Shown: positions 28,177-37,408 of the stretch, piece after piece
Layout: every line of letters begins with the position of its first letter
How positions within the stretch are numbered: the stretch's first letter is position 1
Assembly (NCBI RefSeq): GCF_900243745.1
Contig: NZ_LT984798.1
Location: 558,001 to 622,000 of the forward strand
Length of the DNA stretch: 64,000 nt
Source: Desulfovibrio sp. G11
Lineage (GTDB): Bacteria; Desulfobacterota; Desulfovibrionia; Desulfovibrionales; Desulfovibrionaceae
Reading direction: 5' to 3'
Program-made: the position numbers and the translations under genes
The notes under the pieces: model-generated
The model's input: the letters and a program-made list of their open reading frames with translations, nothing else
What the model was told of the DNA's origin: nothing
Database searches by the model: none

Positions 28177-28204
28177 GGAGTCCGGGCCGCACGGCCCGGA
28201 CTCC
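28177..28204 (-). promoter_or_regulatory. Intercistronic hairpin in amino-acid ABC operon
   Basis: A 13-bp perfect stem (GGAGTCCGGGCCG with its complement) with a two-base loop lies between the binding-protein and permease genes. Such hairpins keep binding-protein mRNA more abundant than the membrane subunits; there is no T-run. Confidence 0.6.
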
Positions 28205-28230
28205 CATGAAACCATAATGGCTGGTCCGGT

Positions 28231-28974
28231 TTAGTCGGCCTTGCCCATCCACTTCTCAAGCAGCTGGGCCTCTACGCCCGAAGCCTTGACGGCCTTGATA
28301 CCCTTGTTGAGTTTTTCCACCAGGTCCGTACGGCCCTTGCGCACGGTAAAGCCGTAGTATTCCTTTTCGGCGGTCTTGAACGAAAGGTTCAGCTTGCCGG
28401 CAGTGTCGGCCTTTTTGTTAGCGTAATACATGGCCACAGGCTCGTCGCAGATCACGGCGTCAATGCGGCCGCCGAGCATGTCCTGGATAGCCAGGCCCAC
28501 GTCGTCATATTCCTTGAGATCCACAGGCACACCGGACTTACGGATAACAAAAACGCCGGTGGTGCCGATCTGGCCGCCCACTTTTTTGCCCTTGAGGTCG
28601 TCAAGGCTCTTTATGTTCTGCCCCGCAGGCAGCACCACAGCCTGGGCCACCTCATAGTAGGGATCGGAAAAATCAAACTGCTTCTGGCGCTCGGGCGTGA
28701 TGGTTGTGGCAGCAGCCACAATATCATACTGGCCGGTGGCTACGCCGCCAAAAATACCGTCCCACGCGATATTGCGGACGTCCACCTCAAAACCGGCGGC
28801 CTTGCCCACTTCAGTAATAAAATCCACGTCAAAGCCGACGGGCTGCTTGTTTTCATCAAGAAGCTCCATAGGCGGCCAGGTGCAGTCGGTAGCCACAACA
28901 TATTTTTCAGCGGCCAAAGCCTGACCACAAAACAGGGTCAGAACCAGCAGGGCGAAAACAAAACGACGTATCAT
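28231..28974 (-). CDS. Polar amino acid ABC transporter, periplasmic binding protein 1
   Basis: A 247-residue family-3 solute-binding protein with signal peptide MIRRFVFALLVLTLFCGQALA. Mature features are ATDCTWPPMELLDENKQPVGFD, TITPERQKQFDFSDPYY and GGQIGTTGVFVI. A strong ribosome site (AAGGAGGT) precedes ATG 28974. It is a clear paralogue of the gene immediately upstream; the exact amino acid bound cannot be read. Confidence 0.92.
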   Translation of the reverse strand: MIRRFVFALLVLTLFCGQALAAEKYVVATDCTWPPMELLDENKQPVGFDVDFITEVGKAAGFEVDVRNIAWDGIFGGVATGQYDIVAAATTITPERQKQFDFSDPYYEVAQAVVLPAGQNIKSLDDLKGKKVGGQIGTTGVFVIRKSGVPVDLKEYDDVGLAIQDMLGGRIDAVICDEPVAMYYANKKADTAGKLNLSFKTAEKEYYGFTVRKGRTDLVEKLNKGIKAVKASGVEAQLLEKWMGKAD

Positions 28975-29029
28975 GAAACCTCCTTCATGCGACGGACTCC
29001 GCCGGAAGTACCGGCGCGTCCCCTGTGGG

Positions 29030-29773
29030 CTAGTTGGATTTGCCCATCCACTTTTCAATTATCCTGGCTTCCTCACCGGATGCCTTTACTTCTCTGATGC
29101 CTTTATTGAGCTTGTCCAAAAGGTCCTTGCGGCCCTTGCGCACGGTAAAGCCGTAGTATTCCTTTTCGGCGGTCTTGTAAGAAAGGTTCAGCTTGCCGGC
29201 GGTGTCGGCCTTTTTGTTCACATAGTACATGGCTACCGGGTCATCACAGACCACCGCGTCAATGCGGCCATTGACCAGGTCCTGAATAGCCAGGCCCACG
29301 TCGTCATATTCCTTGATGTCAGCGCCGACATCGGCCTTACGGGTCACAAAGATGCCGGTGGTGCCGATCTGGCCGCCCACCTTTTTGCCCTTGAGGTCGG
29401 CCAGGCTCTTGACGCTCTGCCCTTCGGGCAGCACCACGGCCTGCACAACCTCATAGTAAGGCTCGGTGAAGTCAAACTGTTTCTGGCGTTCGGGCGTAAT
29501 GGTGACGGAAGAGGCCACAACATCGTACTGCCCGGTGGCCACACCGCCGAAAATACCGTCCCAGGCCACGTTGCGGATGTCCATATCAAGACCTGCGGCC
29601 TTGCCTACGGCCCGCAGGTAATCGCTGGAGTACCCTTCGGGTTTCTTGTTGGCATCAAGCATTTCCATGGGTGGCCAGGTACAGTCGCTGGCGACCACGA
29701 TTTTTTCAGCGGCCATAGCAGAGCTGCACATCAGAACAAAACCAGCGAAGGCGAGTGTCATTCGGCGAAGCAT
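29030..29773 (-). CDS. Polar amino acid ABC transporter, periplasmic binding protein 2
   Basis: A 247-residue binding protein, first gene of the operon, with signal MLRRMTLAFAGFVLMCSSAMA and AAGGAGGT before its ATG. It is very similar over its whole length to binding protein 1 (same WDGIFGGVATGQYD, TITPERQKQFDF, GGQIGTTG and EKEYYGFTVRKGR blocks). It differs at several residues of the ligand-binding first lobe (SSDYLRAVGKAAGLDMD instead of DVDFITEVGKAAGFEVD). A tandem duplication feeding one permease is inferred. Confidence 0.92.
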   Translation of the reverse strand: MLRRMTLAFAGFVLMCSSAMAAEKIVVASDCTWPPMEMLDANKKPEGYSSDYLRAVGKAAGLDMDIRNVAWDGIFGGVATGQYDVVASSVTITPERQKQFDFTEPYYEVVQAVVLPEGQSVKSLADLKGKKVGGQIGTTGIFVTRKADVGADIKEYDDVGLAIQDLVNGRIDAVVCDDPVAMYYVNKKADTAGKLNLSYKTAEKEYYGFTVRKGRKDLLDKLNKGIREVKASGEEARIIEKWMGKSN

Positions 29774-30001
29774 GGGACCTCCTTAAATGGTTTCCGTCAA
29801 AGCCCGCCGCCCACAGCGCAGTGGAAAAGCCTGCCCCGCGATCTGCTCCGTGGCGGCAAGGCCACGGCTGAACTTTTCGCCGGAGTGCGCAGTACCCCCT
29901 GAACGGGGCGGGAACCAAAAGAAAGCGTGATCATCTTTAGCTTCGGGCGCGTCCTGCGTCAAGCGCCAACGCCGCAGAACACGCCGATTGGGCAAGATCT
30001 T

Positions 30002-30724
30002 TTACCAGGCGTTGCCGGGCGATGGTCCTTCGCCGTTATCGGCATCATCTGCGGGAAAGGCATCATCGCGATTATCGTAGCCGTTATGGCCTTCGGGCGC
30101 ACGGGCCGCCGCCTGCACCAGTGTGGCATGGGGGGATGGCTTGCCTGAAACATCACCGGTATCTCCATCCAGGTCATCGCGATCATCACGCAGAGCCTGT
30201 TGCAAAAACCAGTCTTCACGGATACGCCATGAAGCCGCGGCCGTATATGCCGGAGAGGAGTAACCCACAGAAAGCACAAGGGTGCGCCTGGCGTGCTCCT
30301 GAAGGCGGATAAGCAGAGGGGTAAAATCAGCATCTCCGGAAAGTATAATGAATTCATCAAATTTTGTAGAGTGCGAAAGATCATCCATGCAGTCCATGAC
30401 AAGATGAATATCAGTGCTTGTCTTGCCGCGGGATGTAAGGGGCGGACAATCCACAACCTGAAAGGCGCTGCGGATGAAAGAGTTGCGAAACTCCTGATAA
30501 CGCTGCGGATTGAGATAGCACATGCGTTTCAGGATGCGGCGGCGCACGCCTTCGCCGTAAAGGATGCGCAGGGCGTGATTCTCTATCCAGCGTACCCAGC
30601 GGTACGGTGCGGCGCCGAAGGCACGGGCCGCCTCAGGGTCAATTTCAAGAAAACGGGTAAAAATGTTGTCAAAATCGACATAAAGAGCGCTGTAAACCTC
30701 ATCAAATCCTGTAAATCGTGCCAT
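30002..30724 (-). CDS. NYN-domain (PIN-like) protein
   Basis: A 240-residue protein with the NYN/LabA nuclease-like fold: YVDFDNIF at the start, then STDIHLVMDCMDDL and ILSGDADFTPLL, giving the acidic residues that would hold a metal. The last ~50 residues are a disordered D/G/P-rich tail. No RNA-binding OST-HTH domain follows. A role in RNA cleavage is inferred from the family only. GAGGAT precedes ATG 30724. Divergent from the O-antigen ligase gene. Confidence 0.8.
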   Translation of the reverse strand: MARFTGFDEVYSALYVDFDNIFTRFLEIDPEAARAFGAAPYRWVRWIENHALRILYGEGVRRRILKRMCYLNPQRYQEFRNSFIRSAFQVVDCPPLTSRGKTSTDIHLVMDCMDDLSHSTKFDEFIILSGDADFTPLLIRLQEHARRTLVLSVGYSSPAYTAAASWRIREDWFLQQALRDDRDDLDGDTGDVSGKPSPHATLVQAAARAPEGHNGYDNRDDAFPADDADNGEGPSPGNAW

Positions 30725-30880
30725 AGTATCCTCATAATTAAGATAACGAACTATCTCAGTATATTTTGCATGCCGACGCATGGCAAGGTTTTTGCCGCAC
30801 TTGAACAAACAGAAGGCGCGGGATATAAAAGCGTCTTATCTCAGATAGATATTTTTCTGTAACAATGCTCGGGAGGCACT

Positions 30881-32260
30881 GTGCAAAATCTGCTGGAATA
30901 TGGCAAAAACCAGATAACCGCCTTGCGTGCCGCCTTGGCGGCATTTCGACAGATGCCGCCCGCCGAGCGCTGGTTCTTCTGCCTTTTCTGGTCATTCTGG
31001 GCCTCGCTTGCCACATTTCCCTCGGGCTATGCCATTCGCGATATCATGCCGGTGGTCTGCCTGATCTTTCTCACCCTGTATTACCGCTGCAACTGGCGTC
31101 ACAGCGTATTGCGCAGGCTGGGGGCATGGCCGCTCTTCGCCTGCCTCGGACTCATGGTCTTTATAGGCGTGGCCTTTTCGCAAAGCCCCGGCGCATCCCT
31201 GCTGCATGCCGGGTCTGGCCTCAACAAGGGGTTCATTCTGCCGTTCATCGCCATGGAGTGCGTCCGTGGAGAAAAAGATCTGCGCCGCCTGGTATGGGCC
31301 AGCGTGCTGGCCGTTTTCTGGCAGGGACTTGATGGTGTGTGGCAGGCGCAGACAGGCAGGGATTTCCTCATGGGCTACCCGCTCCACAGCGGGCGGCTGA
31401 CAGGCAGTTTTGACGACTACGAAGTAGGCAACTACATTGCCCTCGCCCTCATACCGGCATTCGGCCTTTGGTTCATCCTGCGGCAGTTTTTTTCACGGTT
31501 GCCGTCACTGCTGTTGAGCACAGCCGTTCTCTGGCCAGCTTTTTTCCTGCTGGCCGGCGCCGGCAGCCGCAGCGGAGCGCTGGCCATCGCCGCCGCCATG
31601 GGGCTGTGGCTGCTCCTGACGGGCAGCTCTTCGGTCCGCTGGAAAGGCCCGCTTTTTGCCGCAGCCGCCCTGCTTCTGATTCTTGTGGCTCAAGGCCGCG
31701 CCCGCCTGGACGCTGTGGTGGAAGACGGCCGCTGGAGCCTGTGGAAGCTCGGCTGGCGCGTTTTTCTGGAGCACCCCTGGTTCGGCGCCGGAGCCGGGCA
31801 GTATAATGCCGCTTTTCGCAGCCTGGGCCTCAGCCCGGAAAAAGACGCCATAACCATCAGCCACCCGCACAATATCTATCTGGACATGCTGTACGCGCAC
31901 GGGCTTGTGGGTTTTGCCCTGGGCATGATTTTTCTGCTGGGTTTCTCCTGGTGGGGATATACGCGCATCAGGCCACGCCTGCAGGCTGAGCGCACCCGCG
32001 AGAAAAAAGGTATTTACTGGCACATGACGGCCTGCTTCTGGATGGGCTTTGTGGCCTGGCTTTTTAACGGCATTTTCGGCCACGATTTTTACAGGGTCTG
32101 GTGGCTGGCTCTGGCCATGTGCCACCTGGGCGTCATGATCGGCGCGGTCGTCAACGGACCGGCAGGCCGGAAAGAGGCAGATGATGCGAGAACCGCAGGC
32201 AGGCCGGACGGCCTTTCCACAGCGGCGGAAATGGCGGGAACAAAAACAGACGGCGCGTAA
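30881..32260 (+). CDS. O-antigen ligase/polymerase family membrane protein
   Basis: A 459-residue polytopic inner-membrane protein (about 10-12 helices) of the Wzy_C/WaaL superfamily. The typical large periplasmic loop region contains HPWFGAGAGQYNAAF...SHPHNIYLDMLYAHGLVGF. WaaL joins O-antigen to lipid A-core; Wzy polymerises repeat units, and sequence alone does not separate them. The GTG start follows GGGAGG. No LPS glycosyltransferases are adjacent in this window. Confidence 0.82.
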   Translation: MQNLLEYGKNQITALRAALAAFRQMPPAERWFFCLFWSFWASLATFPSGYAIRDIMPVVCLIFLTLYYRCNWRHSVLRRLGAWPLFACLGLMVFIGVAFSQSPGASLLHAGSGLNKGFILPFIAMECVRGEKDLRRLVWASVLAVFWQGLDGVWQAQTGRDFLMGYPLHSGRLTGSFDDYEVGNYIALALIPAFGLWFILRQFFSRLPSLLLSTAVLWPAFFLLAGAGSRSGALAIAAAMGLWLLLTGSSSVRWKGPLFAAAALLLILVAQGRARLDAVVEDGRWSLWKLGWRVFLEHPWFGAGAGQYNAAFRSLGLSPEKDAITISHPHNIYLDMLYAHGLVGFALGMIFLLGFSWWGYTRIRPRLQAERTREKKGIYWHMTACFWMGFVAWLFNGIFGHDFYRVWWLALAMCHLGVMIGAVVNGPAGRKEADDARTAGRPDGLSTAAEMAGTKTDGA

Positions 32261-32455
32261 CGCACACTCACCAACAACCGGCTGGCAGGCGGAAAAACGC
32301 GCGGCGGGATACGTTTCGGGCTGGAACCGGCACGTGAAGCCTTCCGCTCCTGCATACCGCCGGGGCGGCCCCGTCCAGACACCGCGCCGACACCGGCAGC
32401 CTGCCCGCCTGCACAACATCCACGGCCTGCAAGGTCGCAGCAGCAGACCATATTA

Positions 32456-32483
32456 TTGACAAAGAACTTGAGGCAAATAAAAT
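32456..32483 (+). promoter_or_regulatory. Orphan sigma70-type promoter
   Basis: TTGACA (32456-32461), 16-bp spacer, TAAAAT (32478-32483), with no recognisable gene for the next 1.5 kb on this strand. Confidence 0.6.
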
Positions 32484-32489
32484 CTTCAA

Positions 32490-32640
32490 GATCCGTTTTC
32501 AAACAGTACACCCTTTCGGGAACGCATGTAACCCCTAAAAATGCGGTTTTTCGCACAATACGCGTCGCACAGCAGCACCACACCGGCGCCACACACAGAC
32601 CTGCTGCACCCATCTGGGTGCAGCAGCTTCAGGGACACTC
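32490..32640 (+). ncRNA. Candidate small RNA
   Basis: The stretch downstream of the orphan promoter ends with a perfect 12-bp stem and two-base loop (CTGCTGCACCCA TC TGGGTGCAGCAG, 32603-32628). There is no T-run and no known RNA family was recognised, so this is a candidate only. Confidence 0.3.
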
Positions 32641-32952
32641 CCCAGATATTGCTGCAAAAATTTGCTGCCACTGAGCACCTGCGCCCTCAACCACAACCAA
32701 ACCCGCGCGACAAACAGCGCGGCGGCCTTCACCCCAAGCCCTTCGGCAACCACTGAAGCCGGTTTGCGCACTGGCGGCGGCCGTTGGCCCGCGCACCCGC
32801 CGTAACAGCCTCAAAGCAAAAACTGCTCTCAGAAAAAAGTTTGTGCCAAGGCAGGCAAAAGAATTTTTCCCAAAAGTCTGCTCTTGCTGCACCCGACCGA
32901 AGCAAAAAGGTCTTTTGCCACAGCCAGAAAAAAAAGTACGCAGGCGCGAGGC

Positions 32953-33756
32953 CTAGTCTCCTGCAAACTCATCCTGAGCCGGAGGTGCGGCTGCGGTCCC
33001 CCGGGCAGAACGCAGCAAGGCCATGGCCTCGTCCTTGGTAATGATGCGGCCTCTACAGCGGGCATTCTGAAGGGCATTTTCCGGACAATAGCCCAGTTGT
33101 ACGCAGTTGGGTCCGGCCCCTGCGAAAAGATCGGGGGCAGCCTTGCGGCACAGGCGCAGCATCTGCCAGGCAAGGTGCCGTATTTCGTGCTGGGCGTTAC
33201 GGCAGCAGCGGATGGAAAACCAGTCCAGCAGAGCGTGGGCATTCATGCCCACAATGGCCTTGAACTCCGTAGCCTGCGGCTTGAGATAACGCAGATCTTC
33301 TTCCGGCAGGTCCGCATCAAGCCCCGCCTCATACCATTGACGGCCGAGATCGGCGAGGTCGCGCCCACTCAGGTTCACCGTTGCGCCGCCGGGCAGGGTC
33401 ACCGGCGCGGTGAACTCCGCCACGCCGCGAGGGTACACCACAGAATAACGGCGCTTGCCGCCAAGCTCCGCCCGGCCCGACTTGATAAGGTAAGAGGCCA
33501 GACGCTTGCGCACAAGCTGGGTTTCGGTCACACGGGAGTAACCCTCAAGGCCGAAAATGAAAAAATCAAACTCCAGCGCGGCCCTGTGCCCCGATGACAG
33601 GATGTTCTCCACTATTTTTTTGGAATAGGGCGAAGCCACAATGTCTTCAAGGTCCCTCTCGCTACGCACAAAGCGCGCCGCGATGTCTGTATAGATTTTG
33701 CCGCCGCCGGCCAGTAGCACGACCTTGCCGTTTCCGGTAAATTTTTCATCCAGCAT
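32953..33756 (-). CDS. thyX: FAD-dependent thymidylate synthase, variant motif
   Basis: Makes dTMP from dUMP with FADH2 and methylene-tetrahydrofolate. The 267 aa protein shows the ThyX order: FLIFGLEG-like [25 protein letters not shown], then a C-terminal block [22 protein letters not shown]...[12 protein letters not shown]. The signature RHRxxSxNxxSxRY is altered here to [14 protein letters not shown], keeping both outer Arg, both Ser and the last Arg but losing His, Asn and Tyr. ATG 33756 follows AAGGAG. Divergent from trpB. Confidence 0.85.
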   Translation of the reverse strand: MLDEKFTGNGKVVLLAGGGKIYTDIAARFVRSERDLEDIVASPYSKKIVENILSSGHRAALEFDFFIFGLEGYSRVTETQLVRKRLASYLIKSGRAELGGKRRYSVVYPRGVAEFTAPVTLPGGATVNLSGRDLADLGRQWYEAGLDADLPEEDLRYLKPQATEFKAIVGMNAHALLDWFSIRCCRNAQHEIRHLAWQMLRLCRKAAPDLFAGAGPNCVQLGYCPENALQNARCRGRIITKDEAMALLRSARGTAAAPPAQDEFAGD

Positions 33757-34061
33757 TTCAACTCCTTGCCGCAAAATTGCGTGCGCGCATCAAGCATAAG
33801 CGAAACAGGAAGCCACGGCAAGAAGAACACAAAATCACAAGGGCATCCATAGATACAGCGCATACGGCAAAGACAGGAAAGCGCCTTGACACAGAGCGCC
33901 CAAAACGCCAGAGTGAGAACCGTTTTTCAGCCTTTGCGCTTTTCAGGCTTACCGGTCCCGAAGCCGCCCACGCCGGGCGCAGAACCGGGCACGGCAGAAC
34001 GGCGTTTTGCCGCAGACCAGGTAGCATGACGGCGACACAGCATCAGCAGCAAGGAGATCGC
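33757..34061. promoter_or_regulatory. 305-bp thyX-trpB divergent intergenic region
   Basis: Contains a possible trpB promoter: TTGACA at 33886-33891, 17-bp spacer, weak -10 CAGAGT at 33909-33914. Nothing else was recognised. Confidence 0.35.
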
Positions 34062-35273
34062 ATGAGCCAGCATTCCGCACCCCACGACAAACCGGACAGC
34101 AACGGCTTTTTCGGCGCTTACGGCGGCCAGTATGTTCCCGAACCAGTCAAGGCCCGCCTGGATGAACTGACTGCGGCTATGGAGTCTGCCTTGGCCGACC
34201 CCGGCTTCATGCAGGAACTCAACGACCTTTTCATCCATTATACAGGACGTCCAAGCCCTGTCTTTCACTGCGCCAACCTGAGCCATAAACTGGGCGGCGC
34301 GCAGATATGGCTCAAGCGCGAAGACCTCAACCATCTCGGGGCGCACAAGATCAACAATACACTCGGCCAGTGCCTGCTGGCCAAGCGTATGGGCAAAAGC
34401 CGCATCATCGCCGAAACCGGCGCGGGGCAGCACGGCGTGGCTACAGCCGCCACAGCCGCCCTTATGGGACTTGAGTGCACCATCTGCATGGGCGAAGTGG
34501 ACATGGAGCGCCAGCACCTCAACGTCATCCGCATGCGCATGCTCGGAGCCGACGTCGTGGCGGCCACATCCGGCCAGCGCACGCTCAAGGAAGCCGTGGA
34601 CGAAGCCCTTGCCCTGTGGGTGGCGGACGATGCCATGTTTTATGTGCTGGGCTCTGCTGTGGGACCGCACCCCTATCCTTATATGGTACGCCAGTTCCAG
34701 TCTGTGGTGGGCAGCGAGGCCCGCGAGCAGATGCTCGAAGCCTGCGGCCGTCTGCCCGATGCGGCGCTGGCCTGCGTGGGCGGCGGTTCAAACGCCATCG
34801 GCATTTTTTCCGGCTTTGTGAATGACGCCGGCGTGCGCCTTATCGGCGTGGAGCCAGGCGGACACGGCACGGACTACGGCCAGCACGCGGCCTCGCTCTG
34901 CCTTGGCGAACCGGGCGTACTGCACGGCTTTAATTCCTATATGATCAAGAATGCCGCAGGCGATGCCGGATCTGTGTATTCCATATCCGCAGGACTGGAC
35001 TACCCCTCGGTAGGCCCGGAACACTCCATGCTCAAGGATGCGGGCCGCGCCGAATATGTCAGCATTACCGACAAGGAAGCCCTGGAAGCCTTCTTCACCC
35101 TGTCCCGCCACGAAGGCATCATCCCGGCACTTGAATCATCCCACGCCCTGGCACATGCCATCAAGATGGCCCCGGGCATGCCGCAGGATGCCATCCTGCT
35201 GGTCAACCTTTCCGGCCGGGGAGACAAGGATGTGGCACAAGTAGCGGAAATGATGGAAAAAGGCGAAATCTGA
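34062..35273 (+). CDS. trpB: Tryptophan synthase beta chain (orphan)
   Basis: Condenses indole with serine to tryptophan using PLP. The 403-residue protein has the usual start [13 protein letters not shown], the PLP-binding Lys in [21 protein letters not shown] and the phosphate-binding GGGSNAIG. Length and motifs match the classic TrpB1 form that pairs with TrpA, yet no trpA or other trp gene is adjacent. AAGGAG precedes ATG 34062; an upstream in-frame ATG (34026) has no ribosome site. Confidence 0.93.
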   Translation: MSQHSAPHDKPDSNGFFGAYGGQYVPEPVKARLDELTAAMESALADPGFMQELNDLFIHYTGRPSPVFHCANLSHKLGGAQIWLKREDLNHLGAHKINNTLGQCLLAKRMGKSRIIAETGAGQHGVATAATAALMGLECTICMGEVDMERQHLNVIRMRMLGADVVAATSGQRTLKEAVDEALALWVADDAMFYVLGSAVGPHPYPYMVRQFQSVVGSEAREQMLEACGRLPDAALACVGGGSNAIGIFSGFVNDAGVRLIGVEPGGHGTDYGQHAASLCLGEPGVLHGFNSYMIKNAAGDAGSVYSISAGLDYPSVGPEHSMLKDAGRAEYVSITDKEALEAFFTLSRHEGIIPALESSHALAHAIKMAPGMPQDAILLVNLSGRGDKDVAQVAEMMEKGEI

Positions 35274-35430
35274 AAGCCACCGGCCAGTGGCTGCCGGCCC
35301 CTGCAAAAAATACCAGAGGGGACAACGCCGTTGTGCAATGGCCCCTGCAAATTGGCACCGGCAGAAAAAACACCACAAAACGGCGCTGCGCATCAGCCTG
35401 ACGCCCGCAAAGGTCATACGGCACATATCA

Positions 35431-35460
35431 GGAAAGCCGGGGATGCGTCCCCGGCTTTCC
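35431..35460 (+). terminator. Hairpin after trpB
   Basis: 13-bp perfect stem GGAAAGCCGGGGA/TCCCCGGCTTTCC with a four-base loop in the 512-bp gap between trpB and the porin gene. There is no clear T-run, so terminator function is probable, not certain. Confidence 0.55.
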
Positions 35461-35678
35461 TCGTATGAGACGAAAAATTTTATACCGCCATGCATTATTC
35501 CATAAGGGGCTGTTTTTGCTAAACCCTTACAAATTATGCCCGCTGCCGGGTAAAAAAATGCCGTGTCCGGAAAAAAAGTTTTTTCTCTAGATTTTTTTTA
35601 ACCTGTAGATTTTCCGGATGATTGATCTTTTTTTCTTTTTATATCTTTCGGCGGGTTAAAATTTTTGCACGAATATGC

Positions 35679-35707
35679 TTGCAAAGTGTGCGGGCCTTTC
35701 CTATAGT
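35679..35707 (+). promoter_or_regulatory. Porin promoter
   Basis: TTGCAA (35679-35684), 17-bp spacer, TATAGT (35702-35707), in an AT-rich leader about 80 bp before the porin ATG. Confidence 0.75.
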
Positions 35708-35785
35708 TGGCCCGAAGCGGACATCCGCTCCACAGGCGTGTATAGTAAAACATGCCCTTTTGGGCAAAATAAAGGAAGGTTAACC

Positions 35786-37345
35786 ATGAAAAAGATCGCT
35801 ACTCTTCTGTTGGCGGCCGGTCTGGTGTTCGGCGCTGCCACAGGCGCCAGCGCCATCGACTTCAAGGCCAAGGGCCAGTGGATCATGAGCTTTGACTACG
35901 GCATGAACGGCAACTTCACCGGTGGCAACGGCCAGACCGGCTACAACGGTAAAGAAGACGAGTTCGAAGCCAACCAGCGCGTGCGCCTGCAGTTGGACGC
36001 CGTAGCCTCCGAATCCCTGTCCGGTACCGTGTTCTTTGAAATCGGCAAGAATACTTGGGGCAAAGCTAATAACGATAAGAACGGCAACGGCGGCGGCGGC
36101 GCCTTGGGTGCTGACTCCAGCGAAGTCATCAAGCTGAAGAACGCCTACCTTGACTGGATCGTTCCCCAGACTGACCTGAAGGTGCGCATGGGTATCCAGG
36201 GCATGGCCCTGCCCAGCTTCACCACCGGCAGCAACGTGTTCAACGACGACGTAGCCGGCATCACCGCCTCCTACCAGTTCAACGAAAACGTTGGCGTGAC
36301 CGCCCTGTGGGCCCGCCCCTGGAACGACAACTACGCCAATACCAACGACCACGACGGCAACCACAACAACTTCATGGATAACGTGGACGTTGCCGCCCTG
36401 CTCGTTCCCCTGACCTTTGACGGCGTGAAAGTGACCCCTTGGGTCATGTACGCTGCCATCGGCCCCAACGCCTTCCGCGATGACAAAGGCTACTTCAACA
36501 ACTTCTCCGGTACCTCTGGCAAGTACCCCCGCGCTGGTATGGTCCCCGCTGGCGGTGCCCGTCATAAGGACGGCAGCTACGCAAGCAACAAGCTGGGCGA
36601 ATACGGCAATGCCATCTGGGCCGGCCTGACCGGCGAAGTGACCATGTTTGACCCCATCCGCATCGCGTGGGATTTCAACTACGGTTCCGCCAGCTACGAT
36701 CAGAGCCGCCTCAACCGTTCCGGCTGGCTGGCTTCTCTGCTTGCCGAATACAAGCTTGACTGGGCCATCCCCGGCATCTACGGCTGGTACGGCTCGGGCG
36801 ACAGCAACGATCCGGCCGACGGTTCCGGCCGTATGCCCAGCCTGAGCGTGAACAACAATAACAATGGCTTCTCCAACTTTGCCTTCAACGGCAACCCCTA
36901 CATCGCCCGCGAAGCTACCCTTGGCTACAGCATGGCCGGTACCTGGGGCGTGGGCGCGCGCTTGAAGGACATGAGCTTCCTGGAAGACCTGAAGCACACC
37001 TTCCGCGTGAACCTCATCGGCGGCACCAACAGCCCCTCCATGGCTAAAAAGCTGGTGCGCAACGGCGTTGCCGCCAACGGCGTCCTCGACACAGGTGTCA
37101 ATGCCAACGCCAACAACCTCGGCATGGATCCCCTGTACATGACCACCATGGACTACGCTATGGAAGTCGGCCTGACCAGCACCTACCAGATGTACGAAAA
37201 CTTCACCGTCATGCTTGACGCCGCTTACCTGGCGACCTGGCTTGACCAGTCCAAGTCCGTCTGGGGCAACAGCAAGATGAACGGCAAGTCCGACGAAGTG
37301 CGTGACCCCTGGAACGTCAACCTGAGCTTCGTGTACTCTTTCTAA
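35786..37345 (+). CDS. Outer membrane homotrimeric porin (paralogue 1)
   Basis: A 519-residue beta-barrel of the Desulfovibrio porin family that lets small solutes cross the outer membrane. It has a cleavable signal (MKKIATLLLAAGLVFGAATGASA), then IDFKAKGQWIMSFDYG, many alternating aromatic strands, YLDWIVPQTDLKVRMGIQG, and the terminal strand VNLSFVYSF ending in Phe. ATG 35786 follows AAGGAAGG. A second copy is at 60621; the mature starts are nearly the same and the loops differ. Expected to be highly expressed, with a good promoter and strong terminator. Confidence 0.9.
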   Translation: MKKIATLLLAAGLVFGAATGASAIDFKAKGQWIMSFDYGMNGNFTGGNGQTGYNGKEDEFEANQRVRLQLDAVASESLSGTVFFEIGKNTWGKANNDKNGNGGGGALGADSSEVIKLKNAYLDWIVPQTDLKVRMGIQGMALPSFTTGSNVFNDDVAGITASYQFNENVGVTALWARPWNDNYANTNDHDGNHNNFMDNVDVAALLVPLTFDGVKVTPWVMYAAIGPNAFRDDKGYFNNFSGTSGKYPRAGMVPAGGARHKDGSYASNKLGEYGNAIWAGLTGEVTMFDPIRIAWDFNYGSASYDQSRLNRSGWLASLLAEYKLDWAIPGIYGWYGSGDSNDPADGSGRMPSLSVNNNNNGFSNFAFNGNPYIAREATLGYSMAGTWGVGARLKDMSFLEDLKHTFRVNLIGGTNSPSMAKKLVRNGVAANGVLDTGVNANANNLGMDPLYMTTMDYAMEVGLTSTYQMYENFTVMLDAAYLATWLDQSKSVWGNSKMNGKSDEVRDPWNVNLSFVYSF

Positions 37346-37372
37346 GAAAAACACGATCTCTGATTCAGCTAT

Positions 37373-37408
37373 AAAAAGGGGGAAGCCGCAAGGCTTCCCC
37401 CTTTTTTT
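37373..37408 (+). terminator. Rho-independent terminator of porin 1
   Basis: 10-bp stem GGGGGAAGCC GCAA GGCTTCCCCC followed by seven T. Confidence 0.95.

Larger units (their letters stand above)
32261..32952. other. 692-bp intergenic stretch with orphan promoter and hairpin
   Basis: No convincing protein gene. A near-consensus promoter (32456-32483) and a strong hairpin (32603-32628) suggest a non-coding transcript. The final ~90 bp are A/C-rich and precede the thyX stop on the other strand. Confidence 0.45.

Noticed and set aside
32089..32613. Cys-rich minus-strand frame of 174 residues in the gap after the O-antigen ligase gene
   Set aside because: Overlaps the end of the ligase gene and the hairpin region; no start signal and low-complexity content.
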